A stretch of 64,000 nucleotides of DNA from Gottfriedia endophytica (lineage in GTDB: Bacteria; Bacillota; Bacilli; Bacillales; Bacillaceae_G): assembly GCF_017814275.1 (NCBI RefSeq), contig NZ_JAGIYQ010000001.1, forward strand, positions 281,515 through 345,514, in the 5' to 3' direction. The notes below the pieces were generated by a model. That model made no database searches. It was given only the letters and a program-made list of their open reading frames with translations, and was not told the DNA's origin. A program made the position numbers and the translations under genes. Positions 9,413-16,899 of this stretch are shown here, one piece after another (position 1 is the first letter of the stretch; each line of letters starts with the position of its first letter).

Positions 9413-9760
9413 TTATTTCTCCCAAAGCTCAACTAGTCTACCTTCAGGATCTTCAATCCAAATAAACTTACCATATTCACTAATCTCTTTTTCCTTTACA
9501 AGAGGTACACCAATTTGTTCAAGATGTTTAATAGTCTCGTTTAGATTATAAACTTGGAAATTTAACATCACTTGCTGTTCTGTTGGGAAATAGTTGTCAT
9601 CTTCAGTAAAGAAAGAAAAGATAGTTTCATTTCCTGATTGGGATTTGATAATAGTCCCATTCCAATTTTCTATTTCAATCTTCAACACTTCACTGTACCA
9701 TTTTTTTATAGCATCTAGATTTTTAGTCCTCCAAAATATTCCTCCGAAACCTTTTATCAT
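9413..9760 (-). CDS. VOC-family (glyoxalase/bleomycin-resistance fold) protein
   Basis: A 115-residue protein with one vicinal-oxygen-chelate domain: two beta-alpha-beta-beta-beta modules, the first opening with GFGGIFWRTKNLDAIKKWYS, the second ending WIEDPEGRLVELWE, where E (residue 112) is a typical metal ligand. Related proteins bind or modify small molecules; the substrate cannot be told from sequence. Start: a GTG at 9776-9778 forms part of the ribosome site (GAGGGAG), so the ATG at 9758-9760 is preferred. Single-gene unit with its own terminator, bounded by family B repeats on both sides. Confidence 0.85.
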   Translation of the reverse strand: MIKGFGGIFWRTKNLDAIKKWYSEVLKIEIENWNGTIIKSQSGNETIFSFFTEDDNYFPTEQQVMLNFQVYNLNETIKHLEQIGVPLVKEKEISEYGKFIWIEDPEGRLVELWEK

Positions 9761-9843
9761 AATAATTATCTCCCTCACTTCTCTATTTTCATTAATTTTT
9801 CTATTAAATTAGAAATTCAAGAAATATAAACAAATTCCTTCTT

Positions 9844-9869
9844 TAACCAACCTGCCATTTAGTGCATAA
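9844..9869. repeat. Family B palindromic repeat, CCTGCC variant
   Basis: AACCAACCTGCCATTTAGTG with GCATAA to the right; abuts the A-run of the neighbouring terminator. Confidence 0.65.
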
Positions 9870-9890
9870 AAAAAACCGACTAAATAGTCG
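9867..9890 (-). terminator. Rho-independent terminator
   Basis: CGACT (9877-9881) and AGTCG (9886-9890) pair; the minus strand continues G then eight T. It serves the short ORF at 9927-10127. Confidence 0.8.
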
Positions 9891-9926
9891 TTCGTGATGT
9901 TCAACTAAAGCTTAGTTACATAAAGA

Positions 9927-10127
9927 TCAAACATACCATGCATCGTCAGGGAATTTATTCCATTCCAATTTAAAACTTTTTGCTTTGAGTTTAATACTAC
10001 AAAAATTATGTGTTTTCCAATCTGTACCAAACATTTCAAATATGAAATATTCATCAACTGGCTGTTGCTTAAACTCTAAATATTCCATTTCTTCCAAGTC
10101 AGTAAGTAAACGTTGCCGAACATCCAA
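9927..10127 (-). CDS. Short hypothetical ORF, possibly a gene remnant
   Basis: A 66-codon ORF from TTG (10125-10127) with no convincing ribosome site; the frame is closed by a stop about 45 bases upstream. The protein is acidic at the start (LLTDLEEMEYLEF) and aromatic-rich later (KLEWNKFPDDAWYV), with no membrane segment. A clean terminator 37 bp downstream suggests a transcribed unit once ended here. It could be the 3' end of a larger decayed gene. Family not recognised. Confidence 0.35.
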   Translation of the reverse strand: MDVRQRLLTDLEEMEYLEFKQQPVDEYFIFEMFGTDWKTHNFCSIKLKAKSFKLEWNKFPDDAWYV

Positions 10128-10191
10128 ATAACACGTAACTAGTTTGATTCCAACTTTATTTGTACTTTACATTTTAATGAAGATCCAAAAG

Positions 10192-10220
10192 TATTGAACT
10201 ATCGCTTACCGCTAAATTAA
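10192..10220. repeat. Degenerate family B repeat
   Basis: ATTGAACTATCGC then TTACCG then CTAAATTAAT keeps the outline of the GCATGC-type palindrome with several mismatches. Confidence 0.4.
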
Positions 10221-10241
10221 TCTCGGTAGTAAATTTTGTAA

Positions 10242-10290
10242 TAAAAAATGCACCTTCATTGTTAGCCGAGTCTAACAATAGTGGTGCATT
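10242..10290 (-). terminator. Rho-independent terminator after the first SDR gene
   Basis: ATGCACC/GGTGCAT and ATTGTTAG/CTAACAAT pair with short internal asymmetry, followed on the minus strand by TTTTTTA. It is about 115 bp past the SDR stop at 10407. Confidence 0.75.
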
Positions 10291-10406
10291 AAGAGATTAT
10301 AAGTGGTTTTTGTCATTCATAATTCCTTTTTCAACAGATACTTCTTTCTTACTCATTGAAATTAACTTCAGGGTTTCCGAATAATACCATGACCCTCGAA
10401 TAGGGA

Positions 10407-11153
10407 TTAAAGAGCAGTCCAGCCGCCGTCAATGACTAATTCAGATCCTGTCATAAATCGAGATTCATCAGAGGCCAAGAAAATTGCACCATAGGCAATA
10501 TCTTCTGGTTCACCGAAGTATGGAAGCTGTGTATATGTTTTATAGTAAGGTAGCGCATCTTTCATCGTTGGTTCTGTCATCGGTGTGACTACGATACCTG
10601 GGTGTAAAGAATTGACGCGGATTTTATCCTTTCCATATTCAACAGCTGCTGATTTTGATAAGACACGCAGTGCGCCTTTTGCTGCTGTATATGGGCTTGT
10701 ACCAGCCATACCGACAAGGCCACCGATTGAAGAAATATTGATGATTGAACCTCCGCCTGCTTTTTTCATTTCAGGGATAACATATTTCATTCCGATTACA
10801 CATCCATTTAAGTCAATATCCAAAATTTTATTCCATTCATCCATTTCCATGTTTGCAATAGTTTTTGGTGATGAAACGCCTGCATTATTAACAAGGACAT
10901 CGACTTTTCCATATAATTTCACTGCTTCTTCAATAACAGATTTCCATTCCTCTTCAGATGTAACATTATGTTTAATCGCTACAGCCTCGCCGCCATTTTC
11001 TTTAATGTCCTTGACGACTTGATTCAAGGCTTCTAATTGAACATCTGTCGCAATCACTTTAGCTCCTTCTTTTGCGAATAGTTTTGCTTCGGAAGCACCC
11101 ATTCCCATCGCAGCTCCAGTAATGATCGCCACTTTCCCGTTTAAACGTCCCAT
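10407..11153 (-). CDS. Short-chain dehydrogenase/reductase (classical SDR)
   Basis: NAD(P)-dependent oxidoreductase of the classical SDR family, 248 aa, normal length. Cofactor motif TGAAMGMG at 12-19, structural NNAG at 89-92, catalytic S142, Y155 and K159 (SPYTAAK), and a C-terminus ending SELVIDGGWTAL. An Asp at the end of beta-2 (ATD, residue 37) favours NAD over NADP. The open frame runs to 11231, but the ATG at 11151-11153 follows AAAGGG and fits the family start. Substrate unknown; the overall look is close to glucose-1-dehydrogenase and hydroxysteroid-dehydrogenase relatives. A second SDR gene follows upstream in the same direction. Confidence 0.9.
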   Translation of the reverse strand: MGRLNGKVAIITGAAMGMGASEAKLFAKEGAKVIATDVQLEALNQVVKDIKENGGEAVAIKHNVTSEEEWKSVIEEAVKLYGKVDVLVNNAGVSSPKTIANMEMDEWNKILDIDLNGCVIGMKYVIPEMKKAGGGSIINISSIGGLVGMAGTSPYTAAKGALRVLSKSAAVEYGKDKIRVNSLHPGIVVTPMTEPTMKDALPYYKTYTQLPYFGEPEDIAYGAIFLASDESRFMTGSELVIDGGWTAL

Positions 11154-11427
11154 ATATGAACACCCTTTCATTTTTGAATTAAATAAAAATTTAACATTTC
11201 TTCCAATCCTTAGTTTTACGGCCAATACCACAAAGGTATAATGGCATAAACCTCATGGAGCGTACTTCATCCGTATACCTATTTACCTTATCAATTCAGA
11301 AAAAATACAAGTTTAGTACTCAGGCTTCTTGTGCTTACTGTATTGGAACTTACTCTAATTTTTTTCAAAAGAATAAATGAACACTGATTTATATAAACTA
11401 TCTCTAAATCTTTGAGTAAACAATTAT

Positions 11428-12186
11428 TTATAAAGTTAAGCCCCCATCGACAACAACAATTGAACCATTCATATAACTCGCTTTTTCTGATGCTAAATAA
11501 GCGACCATTTCCGCAAGTTCTTCAGGAGCAGCATAACGGCCAATTCGCATATTCGGTAACTCTTCCGGGATGTAACCACCTTTTTCAAACTGCTCAGTAA
11601 CACTAGCTGTTAATGCGGTTTGCACTCCCCCTGGACATAGTGCGTTAATTCGAATACCTTTTTTTGCATATTCCAATGCAACACCCTTGGTTAAACCTAT
11701 AACTGCATGTTTGCTTGCAGAGTATACAGCTACGCTATGTTCTGCGCGAATTCCTGCAGTAGAAGCAGTGTTTATAACGGAACCAAATCCTTGTTCGTCC
11801 ATCACTTTCAATACATATTTCAATCCAAGGAATATTCCTTTCACATTAACGGACATAATACGGTCAAATTCTGATTCTTCAATCGAGGTGAAAGGAGCGA
11901 ACTTTTGGATTATACCCGCATTGTTAAAAAATACGTCGATACGTCCATACGCTTCAACAGCTTTATTTACATAGTTTTGAACATCTTCACTCTTCGATAC
12001 ATCTGCTTGAATGAAAATTCCTTCTCCACCTTGTTCTATAACAAGTTTTAATGTTTCTTCTCCTGTTTCTTTATTGAAATCAACCAAAACGACTTTTGCC
12101 CCCATAGATGCCAATTTAATGCTGCTAGCTCGTCCAATTCCACTTCCTGCTCCAGTAATAACTGCAACTTTATTTGTTAGTTCCAT
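11428..12186 (-). CDS. Short-chain dehydrogenase/reductase (classical SDR)
   Basis: Second SDR, 252 aa, clearly paralogous in layout to the one at 10407: TGAGSGIG at 11-18, NNAG at 88-91, S142, Y155 and K159 (VYSASKH), C-terminal NGSIVVVDGG. D36 after beta-2 (VLVD) again points to NAD. AGGGGG precedes the ATG. It is separated by 274 bp from the downstream SDR gene and is divergent from a TetR regulator at 12583, with a perfect palindrome between them, so it is the most likely target of that regulator. The substrate cannot be deduced. Confidence 0.9.
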   Translation of the reverse strand: MELTNKVAVITGAGSGIGRASSIKLASMGAKVVLVDFNKETGEETLKLVIEQGGEGIFIQADVSKSEDVQNYVNKAVEAYGRIDVFFNNAGIIQKFAPFTSIEESEFDRIMSVNVKGIFLGLKYVLKVMDEQGFGSVINTASTAGIRAEHSVAVYSASKHAVIGLTKGVALEYAKKGIRINALCPGGVQTALTASVTEQFEKGGYIPEELPNMRIGRYAAPEELAEMVAYLASEKASYMNGSIVVVDGGLTL

Positions 12187-12295
12187 GTTTTATTCCCCCT
12201 CATATTCAGCGGACGTATTTGTAAAAATTCGTTCCGCACCTCTTGGTGTAGATTAACCATTCGTTTCTCATCTACCAACTATTAACGATGAATTA

Positions 12296-12356
12296 TTTAT
12301 AATGGATCCTTCCAGATACCCCATCTGTAATAATCGCTACTTTACCGGTTATCTAT
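12296..12356 (-). pseudogene. Remnant of a third SDR gene (N-terminal fragment)
   Basis: Read on the minus strand, this stretch encodes ITGKVAIITDGVSG, a decayed version of the SDR opening (KVAIITGG-type strand and glycine loop), with a stop codon just before it and another soon after. No ribosome site or continuing frame remains. Its place immediately upstream of the second SDR gene suggests a deleted neighbour or a fragment left by recombination between paralogues. Confidence 0.5.
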
Positions 12357-12441
12357 CCAAAATCTATTCTCTATAAATATTTAATTTAATAAAAACATTT
12401 GAAATGATTACGTAATCGTGAACAAATAAGCAACTAGTTGT

Positions 12442-12466
12442 TTTATCAACATTGTGTTGATAAAAT
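12442..12466. promoter_or_regulatory. Perfect palindrome, candidate TetR operator
   Basis: TTTTATCAACA, spacer TTG, TGTTGATAAAA: 11-bp perfect arms in the gap between the divergent SDR and TetR genes. A second half-site TGTTGATAAA sits at 12544-12553, just upstream of the tetR ribosome site. Size and position fit a TetR-family operator controlling both directions. Confidence 0.65.
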
Positions 12467-12582
12467 AATTATAACAGTCATCTAAAAAATAACAATAAAC
12501 ATGGTTCGTAGATCAGTTGTTTAATTGACAGTTGGTTAAGAAGTGTTGATAAATTAGAAAAAGTAATACAAGGAGATTGAAA

Positions 12583-13182
12583 ATGTCGAAAAAAATGGAC
12601 CCACGAGTTGTACGAACTCGTCAAATGTTAAGAGACGCACTGGTTGAATTAATTCACGAGCGAGGATATGAGAAAATTACAGTTCAAGATATTACAAGTC
12701 ACGCAACTTTAAATCGCGCCACCTTCTACCTACATTATCGTGACAAACTTGACCTTCTATATCAAAGTTCAGAAGAAATATTAAATGACTTAACCGAGAG
12801 TATTAACTCATCTTTTGATGGAAAAGAAGAATTTGACTTTTCAGGCGATAAACCGCATGGGGTTTTTATTCATCTTTTTGAACAAATTTCGCAAAATAGT
12901 AGATTATATAAAGTTTTTCTGACCGAAAAAAACATGCCCCACTTCACTTCCTGTTTAATGGATGTCATCATTGATTTTATTTCGAAAGGAATGAATAGTG
13001 TGCAGCCGGATGATCAGATGCTTACCGTACCACGGGAGATCGCTGTGAGGTACTTTGCTGCTGCTTTTCTGGGGGTGATTGTATGGTGGTTAGAGGAGGA
13101 CACGCCGTACACGCCAAAATATATGGCAACACAGGTAATGCGCCTTGCGATAAAGGGGCCATACATTAATAACCCTTTTTAG
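12583..13182 (+). CDS. TetR-family transcriptional regulator (TetR_C_7/DhaS-like group)
   Basis: A 199-residue one-component regulator. The N-terminal helix-turn-helix covers about residues 8-52 (RTRQMLRDALVELIHERGYE, then ITVQDITSHATLNRATFYLHY), a typical TetR DNA-binding domain; the C-terminal two-thirds is a helical ligand/dimer domain. The frame opens at TTG 12577, but AAGGAG with 7-base spacing selects the ATG at 12583. It is divergent from the SDR genes, with a palindromic operator and a half-site in between, which suggests repression of the SDR operon and of itself. The effector is unknown. Confidence 0.88.
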   Translation: MSKKMDPRVVRTRQMLRDALVELIHERGYEKITVQDITSHATLNRATFYLHYRDKLDLLYQSSEEILNDLTESINSSFDGKEEFDFSGDKPHGVFIHLFEQISQNSRLYKVFLTEKNMPHFTSCLMDVIIDFISKGMNSVQPDDQMLTVPREIAVRYFAAAFLGVIVWWLEEDTPYTPKYMATQVMRLAIKGPYINNPF

Positions 13183-13250
13183 AACTAGTAGCTTTTAGAG
13201 CTTAACTCGAACTAAAAGGGTTATGCCATTACTATTAAAATCAAGAAAAT

Positions 13251-13538
13251 TTGGTTTTTTTGTTACTCCCTAAACCACCTTTAAGAAGAAATGTTCATTA
13301 CGATGCATTTAATGATTCTTTATGGGGAGGTCTTTCAGAGATATCATCGGAAAAAGTTGCATTAATATGGACAGATTTTAACAAATTGCTTGATGAGGGG
13401 TTTAATGATTTTTTACAAATATCTGAGTGTATATATAAAATAGCTGAAGACCTTACACATACTGAATATGGAATAGATCATGAAGTTAAATTTAAAGTAT
13501 TTCTTCTTGGTGAAGGAAAAAATTTTCCTACCATTTAA
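13251..13538 (+). pseudogene. Barstar-like protein, 5'-truncated remnant
   Basis: The translated segment YDAFNDSLWGGLSEI, then VALIWTDF, then VKFKVFLLGEGKNFP resembles the C-terminal two-thirds of barstar-family ribonuclease inhibitors from Firmicutes. The frame opens only at a TTG without a ribosome site, with a TAA four codons upstream, so the N-terminal part is missing. It is followed by a second broken small gene at 13603, suggesting the decayed remains of a toxin-immunity type locus. The family call is from memory of the barstar pattern and should be treated as moderate. Confidence 0.5.
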
Positions 13539-13550
13539 GAATTTTTTATG

Positions 13551-13576
13551 TAACTAACTCATGCATTAGTTCAACA
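13551..13576. repeat. Family B palindromic repeat, diverged
   Basis: TAACTAACTCATGCATTAGT followed by TCAACA; lies between the two broken small genes. Confidence 0.6.
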
Positions 13577-13602
13577 TCAGACATTTATTATGGAGAAAAA
13601 AG

Positions 13603-14139
13603 ATGAATAGATGGAAGTTTGATAGTGGTTCAAAAAAGAAATTAAGAGGTCTTAGAAGAAGGTTTAATACTCTTGAGAAAGATATCGTATGACTTACAAA
13701 TACCATGCCCGATCCTAATGGAAATTCTCTTGGATATTGGCATCTACACTTACCTTTTTCACAGGAATATATAGCCTCTATTAAAACCCAAAACTGGATA
13801 AGAAGAAAAGTAATTCAATTATTAATTGATAGAGTTAACGTTTTAATACAACTGAAAACCAAAGATCAATCAGATTTCAGAATTTATAGTGTAATATATC
13901 TTCCTAATTTATTTGATTCTCAACTTGTTTTAATACCCGATAATAAGTTTTTTGAAGGTTTTTTTGACAGAAATACTGTAGGTCAAAAATGGATTCCATT
14001 AGATATTAATAGAGATATTATTGAGGAATGGAAACTTGAATTACCAACTGGATTAATGGTTAAAGGATATAAAGAAATTATTATTGATGAGGATTATAGT
14101 TACCAAGGTGAGATTTGGTTTATAGGTGAGTTGGAATAA
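13603..14139 (+). pseudogene. DUF3916-like protein interrupted by one in-frame stop
   Basis: An ATG at 13603 with GGAG seven bases upstream opens a frame (MNRWKFDSGSKKKLRGLRRR) that meets a TGA at 13690-13692. The same frame then continues without further stops to 14139 and contains LGYWHLHLPFSQEY, VIYLPNLFDSQLV, FFDRNTVGQKWIPL. I recall this pattern as DUF3916. The two halves together have a sensible length (about 178 codons), so this looks like a recent nonsense mutation, a sequencing error, or a gene restarting at the ATG at 13705 (144 aa). Function unknown. Confidence 0.6.
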
Positions 14140-14158
14140 GAAAATATTATTTCTTATG

Positions 14159-14626
14159 CTATTTTACCTCTAAGGCAAAGGCATAAAAGGCGTCTCCGTT
14201 TGAAGTATGTTCTTTCTTTTTATCCATCCACCGTACTGAATATGCATAATAATATAACCCTTTATTTGAAGGTGCTTTAAAATGATTCTTTTCTATTGCG
14301 ACTTTAATTTCCTTATTATTGTTAATTTGAGTTAAATGGATCTCATTTGGTTTAGGATTATAATTCATCATTACAGTTATATCTTCTCCAGGTTTTACTT
14401 CAATAGGTTTTTTTCCTTTTAATAGTTCTACTGGTCCAGCAGTATCAACGCATTCCCCTTTACCTTTTGAACTCCAACAATAAGTCCCAAGCTTCGTTTC
14501 ATAAGTTTGCCCACCGATCTGAATCATAGTTTTCGGAGGCTTATCCCCTTTCATACCATCATTTGAAGAACAACTCGTAAGATTAATAAAGAGAAAAAGT
14601 ACAGTCAAGGTTAACCATTTATTCAT
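14159..14626 (-). CDS. Secreted lipoprotein, unrecognised
   Basis: A 155-residue protein with a type II signal peptide: MNKWLTLTVLFLFINLTSCS, lipobox LTSC with the lipidated Cys at 19. The mature part is polar and predicted beta-rich, with two further Cys (about 50 and 59) that could form a disulfide outside the cell. It contains ITVMMNYNPKPNEIHL and a YYYAYSVRWMD segment. Related small lipoproteins occur in Bacillus, but I cannot assign a function. An AGGGGAG site precedes the ATG. It is convergent with the DUF3916 remnant, with no clear terminator between. Confidence 0.8.
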   Translation of the reverse strand: MNKWLTLTVLFLFINLTSCSSNDGMKGDKPPKTMIQIGGQTYETKLGTYCWSSKGKGECVDTAGPVELLKGKKPIEVKPGEDITVMMNYNPKPNEIHLTQINNNKEIKVAIEKNHFKAPSNKGLYYYAYSVRWMDKKKEHTSNGDAFYAFALEVK

Positions 14627-14717
14627 TTAATAACTCCCCTCAATTTAAAATCCTTATATTCAGCACAACTTGTCTACTTATAGCTATTCAATTAAAAAGG
14701 TTAATAATCCTTTCTAG

Positions 14718-14746
14718 TTGAACTATCCTGCCATTTGTTGAATAAG
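14718..14746. repeat. Family B palindromic repeat, CCTGCC variant
   Basis: TTGAACTATCCTGCCATTTG then TTGAATAAG. It is the left member of a pair; the linker AAAAAGCGATCTTC to its partner is shared with the pair at 22257-22332. Confidence 0.8.
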
Positions 14747-14763
14747 AAAAAGCGATCTTCTAA

Positions 14764-14792
14764 TGAAGTATCGCATGCGTTTGTTGAACAAG
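14764..14792. repeat. Family B palindromic repeat, GCATGC variant
   Basis: TGAAGTATCGCATGCGTTTG then TTGAACAAG; right member of the pair in the lipoprotein-arsR gap. The remaining 175 bp to arsR is plain AT-rich DNA. Confidence 0.8.
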
Positions 14793-14931
14793 AATAATTT
14801 AAGAACTATACAGTTTAAAAATAGATAAGTATTCAAAAATAGATAATTGTTTTACATATTTAAACTATGATTTGGAGAGATTAATTTACGGATATTATCT
14901 AAGTAAACTAAAAATCCTTATTCATTAGAAC

Positions 14932-14981
14932 TTGCTTTTTATATTTTTTTACTTTATAGTTAACCACATGGTTAACTATAA
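14932..14981 (+). promoter_or_regulatory. arsR promoter with overlapping palindromic operator; predicted leaderless start
   Basis: TTGCTT (14932-14937), a 17-base spacer and TATAGT (14955-14960) form a sigma-A-type promoter whose expected start point is 14967-14968, at the ATG itself. A perfect palindrome, TTATAGTTAACC, spacer ACAT, GGTTAACTATAA (14954-14981), covers the -10 box, the start point and the ATG. No ribosome site is present. This fits autorepression by ArsR. Confidence 0.65.
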
Positions 14982-15327
14982 TAAGAATAATCTTGATCAA
15001 GTATTTTCAGTATTATCAGATCCAACTCGTAGAGCCATCATTCAAGAGTTATCGAAAGGAGAGAAAACTGTAAAAAGGTTAGCAGAACCTTTTGATATGT
15101 CTTTACCTGCTTTTACAAAGCACTTAAAGGTTTTAGAAAAAGCTGAATTAGTTTCTTTTAGGAAAGTCGGAAGATTTAAGTATTATTATCTACATTCAAA
15201 TGCATTATCAGAAGCAACAATTTGGCTAAATGACTTAAAGTCATTATGGGAGCATCAGTTATCGAGTTTGGAGAAATTTTTATTATCTGAAGATGATGGA
15301 GGTAACAAAAGTGATCACAATGAATAA
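14968..15327 (+). CDS. ArsR-family winged-helix transcriptional regulator
   Basis: A 119-residue regulator of the ArsR family, of the subgroup usually encoded with SRPBCC (AHSA1) proteins. Winged-helix signature: FSVLSDPTRRAIIQELSKGE, then VKRLAEPFDMSLPAFTKHLK (recognition helix), then VLEKAELVSFRKVGRFKYYY (wing). No metal-binding ELCVCDL-type motif is present, so metal sensing is not indicated. The frame is open from 14932, but the ATG at 14968 gives the normal family start; it has no ribosome site and coincides with the predicted transcript start. It overlaps the first of three SRPBCC genes, making a four-gene operon. Confidence 0.9.
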   Translation: MVNYNKNNLDQVFSVLSDPTRRAIIQELSKGEKTVKRLAEPFDMSLPAFTKHLKVLEKAELVSFRKVGRFKYYYLHSNALSEATIWLNDLKSLWEHQLSSLEKFLLSEDDGGNKSDHNE

Positions 15328-15760
15328 TCCACAAAATTTTACTCTAAAACTAAATCATGTTTATCCAGTTAAAAGTGAAAAAGTTTTTGCTGCATGGACT
15401 AAACCAGACCTATTAGAAAAATGGTGGGGACCACAAGGTTATACAACTAAAATCGTTGAGATGAATTTAGAAGTAAACGGAAGTTACAAATTTAATATGC
15501 GTTCTGCAAATGGCGTTGAGCATATAGTTTACGGACATTATGTAGAAATCATACCGAATGAAAAATTAGTATTTACTTGGCAATGGGAGCAGCAAACTGA
15601 GTTTCCACTTACAAATGTAACAGTAGAATTCATTGAGCACGATGGCAATACAGAAGTAATTGTCACTCATAAAGACTTACCAAATGAAGAAGAGGCTAAA
15701 AATCATTCAAATGGTTGGACAAGTTTCTTAAAAGAAAAATTGACAAGTTTTTTCCACTAA
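15311..15760 (+). CDS. SRPBCC/AHSA1-like protein 1
   Basis: A single START/SRPBCC hydrophobic-cavity domain (149 aa) of the AHSA1 type, with the typical VFAAWTKPDLLEKWWGP near the N-terminus and a C-terminal GWTSFLKEKL helix. Such proteins bind lipidic or aromatic small molecules; the ligand is unknown. GGAGG with 8-base spacing selects a GTG at 15311 (ATG at 15320 is an alternative); the gene overlaps the arsR end by 17 bases, implying translational coupling. The C-terminus ends SFFH, slightly short of some relatives. Confidence 0.85.
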   Translation: MITMNNPQNFTLKLNHVYPVKSEKVFAAWTKPDLLEKWWGPQGYTTKIVEMNLEVNGSYKFNMRSANGVEHIVYGHYVEIIPNEKLVFTWQWEQQTEFPLTNVTVEFIEHDGNTEVIVTHKDLPNEEEAKNHSNGWTSFLKEKLTSFFH

Positions 15761-15809
15761 ATTTATTAAAACAACAATATAAAACAATAAAAGAAAAGAG
15801 GAAATAATA

Positions 15810-16238
15810 ATGACAAATATGCCACACCAAATTACAATTAATGCAACACCTCAAAAAGTTTTTGAAGCTATTACAACTACAGAAGGAATCAAAGGTTGGT
15901 GGTCAACTGATGCAAAGGCTGAACCACATTTAGGTAGTACGACAGAAGTTGCTTTTTATAATCGTCAGGCTATCTTTCAATTAAAAGTAACTCAGTTTGA
16001 ACCGGGGAAATTAGTAGAATGGTTAGCTCTCCATGATATGCCTGCATGGAAAGGAACAACAATTCAATTCGATTTAAGTGTTAATGAAAACGGGGCAACC
16101 GTTTTAAATTTCAATCATTCTGGATTCGCTTCAATGGAAGGTCCTTATGCAATGATTAATACAACATGGGGTTCACTAATGTATATTCTAAAACAATATG
16201 TAGAAGGTAAAAATCCAGAAGTATGGCACAAGGCTTAG
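15810..16238 (+). CDS. SRPBCC/AHSA1-like protein 2
   Basis: A second 142-residue SRPBCC domain protein. It contains ITINATPQKVFEAITTTEGI followed by KGWWSTDA, the WW-containing helix-grip entrance shared with its neighbour, and a C-terminal WGSLMYILKQYVEGK helix. GAGG lies 8 bases before the ATG. Sequence identity with the preceding protein appears limited, so this is an old paralogue or a separately acquired subfamily rather than a recent duplication. It is cotranscribed with arsR by position; ligand unknown. Confidence 0.85.
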   Translation: MTNMPHQITINATPQKVFEAITTTEGIKGWWSTDAKAEPHLGSTTEVAFYNRQAIFQLKVTQFEPGKLVEWLALHDMPAWKGTTIQFDLSVNENGATVLNFNHSGFASMEGPYAMINTTWGSLMYILKQYVEGKNPEVWHKA

Positions 16239-16245
16239 TTATCAA

Positions 16246-16701
16246 ATGATAGACGTTTTAACTGAAATAATAATAGATTGTCCGAAAGAGCTTGTTGCTG
16301 AATATGCAGCTAATCCTGACAATGCTCCTGAATGGTATGTAAATATAGATTCAGCAATATGGCAAACTGAAAAACCATTAAAAATCGGTTCTCAAATTGA
16401 ATTCAAAGCAAAGTTTTTAGGGAAAGAACTTCGATATGTATACGAAATTGTTGAATTAATACCTAAACAAAAATTAGTCATGAAAACAGCAAATGGACCT
16501 TTCCCAATGGAAACCACTTATACATGGGAATCTATTCAAAATAATTCTACACTTATGACTCTTGAGAACAAAGGAAATCCAACTGGTTTTTCCAAATTTA
16601 TTACTCCGTTCATGTCTTTGATGATGAAAAAAGCTAATATGAAAGATCTTAAATCCATAAAAAATATTTTAGAAGACAAAAAGAAAAATAAGAATATATA
16701 A
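16246..16701 (+). CDS. SRPBCC-family protein 3
   Basis: A third SRPBCC-type protein (151 aa), seven bases after its neighbour and ending the operon at a strong terminator. It lacks the GWW entrance and instead reads YAANPDNAPEWYVNIDSAIW near the start, with a basic C-terminal helix MKKANMKDLKSIKNILEDKK, as in polyketide-cyclase-like SRPBCC proteins. The ribosome site is poor, so translation probably depends on coupling with the upstream gene. Function unknown. Confidence 0.82.
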   Translation: MIDVLTEIIIDCPKELVAEYAANPDNAPEWYVNIDSAIWQTEKPLKIGSQIEFKAKFLGKELRYVYEIVELIPKQKLVMKTANGPFPMETTYTWESIQNNSTLMTLENKGNPTGFSKFITPFMSLMMKKANMKDLKSIKNILEDKKKNKNI

Positions 16702-16712
16702 GTATTAATAAT

Positions 16713-16752
16713 AAAGGATTTCACATGTTCAAAAAATGTGAGATCCTTTTTA
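16713..16752 (+). terminator. Rho-independent terminator of the arsR-SRPBCC operon
   Basis: AAAGGAT-TCACAT and ATGTGA-ATCCTTT pair (one internal mismatch) around an A-rich loop, followed by TTTTTAT. Confidence 0.85.
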
Positions 16753-16807
16753 TATTCATCATTAATTTATAGTCAAATAACAAAATACAAAAAATTGTTT
16801 TTTTCTA

Positions 16808-16838
16808 ATTGAACTAACGGATGCGTTAGTTGTATTAG
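16808..16838. repeat. Family B palindromic repeat
   Basis: TTGAACTAACGGATGCGTTA then GTTGTATTAG, with one mismatch in the central GCATGC (GGATGC). Between convergent SRPBCC3 and kinase genes. Confidence 0.75.
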
Positions 16839-16899
16839 AAACAATGCTTTTCCTCAATTGAAGTAGGTCCATTTTAGCTTTATTAAAAAGAAATTTTCT

